DNA of 64,000 nt from Larix kaempferi (taxonomy: Eukaryota > Streptophyta > Pinopsida > Pinales > Pinaceae). The stretch is from positions 1,488,001-1,552,000 of the forward strand of contig BSBM01000200.1 of assembly GCA_027924585.1 (NCBI GenBank), in the 5' to 3' direction. Every line of letters starts with the position of its first letter. Positions within the stretch are counted from its first letter, which is position 1. Shown here one piece after another: positions 62,201 through 64,000 of this stretch. Made by a program: the position numbers and the translations under genes. The notes under the pieces are model-generated. The model searched no databases, was not told the origin of the DNA, and saw only the letters and a program-made list of their open reading frames with translations.

Positions 62201-63069
62201 GTTTTTAGAAAATGTGTTTTATTTCATAAATGGAATCTACAAAGTATGCACATTCTACGTCATAACGACTTTCTATAGTTTGTGCATGGGACCGGAAATA
62301 AGAAAAGCTTACTTCCACCGTTTTTTAAAATCACAGCTTCTAGAAGGTTTACATGATTTCGTAAAAAACACGGGTTTTTAGAAAATGTGTTTTATTTCAT
62401 AAATGGAATCTACAAAGTATGGACATTCTACGTCATAACGACTTTCTATAGTTTGCGCATGCGTTTGGAAATAATAAAAGCTTACTTCCCCCGTTTTTTA
62501 AAATCACAGCTTCTAGAAGGTTTACATGATTTCTTAAAAAACACGAGTTTTTAGAAAATGTGTTTTATTTCATAAATGGAATCAACAAAGTATGCACATT
62601 CTACATCATAACGACTTTCTATAGTTTGCGCATGCGTCCGGAAATAAGAAAAGCTTACTTCCACCGTTTTTTAAAATCACAGCTTCTAGAAGGTTTACAT
62701 GATTTCGTAAAAAACACGGGTTTTTAGAAAATGTGTTTTATTTCATAAATGGAATCTACAAAGTATGGACATTCTACATCATAACGACCTTCTATAGTTT
62801 GCGCATGCGTTTGGAAATAAGAAAAGCTTACTTCCCCCGTTTTTTAAAATCACAGCTTCTAGAAGGTTTACATGATTTCTTAAAAAACATGAGTTTTTAG
62901 AAAATGTGTTTTATTTCATAAATAGAATCAACAAAGTATGCACATTCTATGTCATAACGACTTTCTATATTTTGCGGATGCGTCCGGAAATAAGAAAAGC
63001 TTACTTCCACCGTTTTTTAAAATCAAAGCTTCTAGAAGGTTTACATGATTTCGTAAAAAACACGAGTTT
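62201..63069 (+). repeat. Satellite stretch related to 58.2-58.7 kb
   Basis: Five monomers, two with TTTCGTAAAAAACACGGG followed by TATGGACATTC, as at 58209 and 58558. A private GTGCATGGGACCGG occurs near 62282. They link the 12-mer copy to the second 17-mer copy. Confidence 0.78.
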
Positions 63070-64000
63070 TTAGAAAATATGTTTTATTTCATAAATGGAA
63101 TCTACAAAGTATGCACATTCTACGTCATAACGACTTTCTATAGTTTGCGCATGCATCCGGAAATAAGAAAAGCTTACTTCCCCCGTTTTTTAAAATCACA
63201 GCTTCTAGAAGGTTTACATGATTTCTTAAAACACGAGTTTTTAGAAAATGTGTTTTATTTCATAAATGGAATCAACAAAGTATGGACATTCTACGTCATA
63301 ACAACTTTCTATAGTTTGCGCATGCGTTTGGAAATAAGAAAAGCTTACATCCCCCGTTTTTTAAAATCACAGCTTCTAGAAGGTTTACATGATTTATTAA
63401 AAAACACGAGTTTTTAGAAAAATGTGTTTTATTTCATAAATGGAATCAAGAAAGTATGGACATTCTACGTCATAACGACTTTCAATAGTTTGCGCATTCG
63501 TCCGGAAATAATAAAAGCTTACTTCCACCGTTTTTTAAAATCATAGTTTCTAGAAGGTTTACATGATTTCGAAAAAAAATGAGTTTTTAGAAAATGTGTT
63601 TTATTTCATAAATGGAATCTACAAAGTATGCACATTCTACTTCATAACGACTTTCTATAGTTTTTGCATGCGTCCGGAAATAAGAAAAGCTTACTTCCCC
63701 CCGTTTTTTAAAATCACAGCTTCTAGAAGGTTTACATGATTTCTCTAAAACAACGAGTTTTTAGAAAATATGTTTTATTTCATCAATGGAATCAACAAAG
63801 TATGCACATTCTACGTCATAATGACTTTCTATAGTTTGCGCATGCGTCCGGAAATAAGAAAAGCTTACTTCCACCGTTTTTTAAAATCACAGCTTCTAGA
63901 AGGTTTACATGATTTCTTAAAAAACACAAGTTTTTAGAAAATTTGATTTATTTCATGAATGGAATCTACAAAGTATGCACATTCTACGTCATAACGACTT
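63070..64000 (+). repeat. 17-mer HOR in segment IV, copy 2 (cut by window end)
   Basis: Second copy of 60131-61060, with small differences (AATCAAGAAAG near 63445, an extra A near 63420 and an extra C near 63695). The array continues past the window. Confidence 0.87.

Larger units (their letters stand above)
49804..64000 (+). repeat. Satellite array segment IV (plus orientation, about 82 monomers, runs off the window)
   Basis: Continuous plus-oriented 173-bp monomers of the same family. Private subtypes include TATGGACATTC (from about 57900 onward), CACGGGTTTTTAG, AAATATGAAAAGC and TTTGATTTATTTCATGAATGG. It is built of 12-, 13- and 17-mer duplications described separately. No gene, RNA gene or transposon seen. 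Confidence 0.96.

Noticed and set aside
1-64000. CRISPR array
   Set aside because: The repeats are contiguous 173-bp units with no alternating unique spacers and no cas genes.
1-64000. Telomeric, rDNA, tRNA or known transposon sequence
   Set aside because: I looked for short telomere-type repeats, rRNA-like conserved blocks and non-satellite insertions and saw none. Every stretch reads as the 173-bp satellite.

Overview
The whole 64-kb window is one kind of sequence: an AT-rich tandem satellite with a 173-bp monomer, about 370 copies, and no interruption by unique DNA, genes or transposons that I can see. A consensus read by eye is exactly 173 bp and about 32% G+C. It carries a HindIII site (AAGCTT), an XbaI-type palindrome (CTTCTAGAAG), an SphI-type palindrome (CGCATGCG) and TCCGGA. 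Monomer length near nucleosome repeat size, higher-order repeats (HORs) and CpG-to-TpG/CpA variation point to a eukaryotic chromosome with CpG methylation, from a centromeric, pericentromeric or other heterochromatic block. I cannot name the species or clade.

Layout by orientation (plus = the strand reading GGAAATAAGAAAAGCTTACT): segment I, 1-984, minus; segment II, 985-40587, plus (about 229 monomers); segment III, about 40596-49807, minus (about 53 monomers); segment IV, about 49804-64000, plus (about 82 monomers). The three orientation switches differ in their joints: blunt at 984/985, an 8-nt inverted filler at 40588-40595, and a 4-nt microhomology at 49804-49807.

On top of the monomer period lies a patchwork of multi-monomer duplications whose period changes along the window. 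These are 22- and 25-mers at 1-13 kb, 20-mers at 10-19 kb, 25-mers and 31-33-mers at 15-29 kb, 7-mers and 4-mers at 28-31.6 kb, 3/4-mers near 35-36 kb, a 3-mer P-Q-R pattern plus 13-, 17- and 6-mers in the inverted segment, and 13-, 12- and 17-mers at 52-64 kb. Several register changes can be localised to one monomer, including a chimeric monomer near 13437-13470. Two pairs of blocks in opposite orientation share private variants (39.49-40.35 with 41.97-42.83 kb; 45.8-46.51 with 49.81-50.5 kb), so inverted duplication, not just opposite-facing generic repeats, helped build the region. Truncated monomers occur only between 37 and 54 kb, around the two right-hand switches.

No protein-coding or RNA gene is supported. 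The short open frames (60-113 codons) are the monomer read in one frame: 173 is not a multiple of 3, so frames close after one monomer unless a +1 or -2 indel makes the unit 174 or 171 bp. The most interesting functional possibility is that every monomer carries a near-ideal heat-shock-element core, a near-NRF1 palindrome and a short dyad/hairpin. The array could therefore act as a dense protein-binding platform; this is inference.
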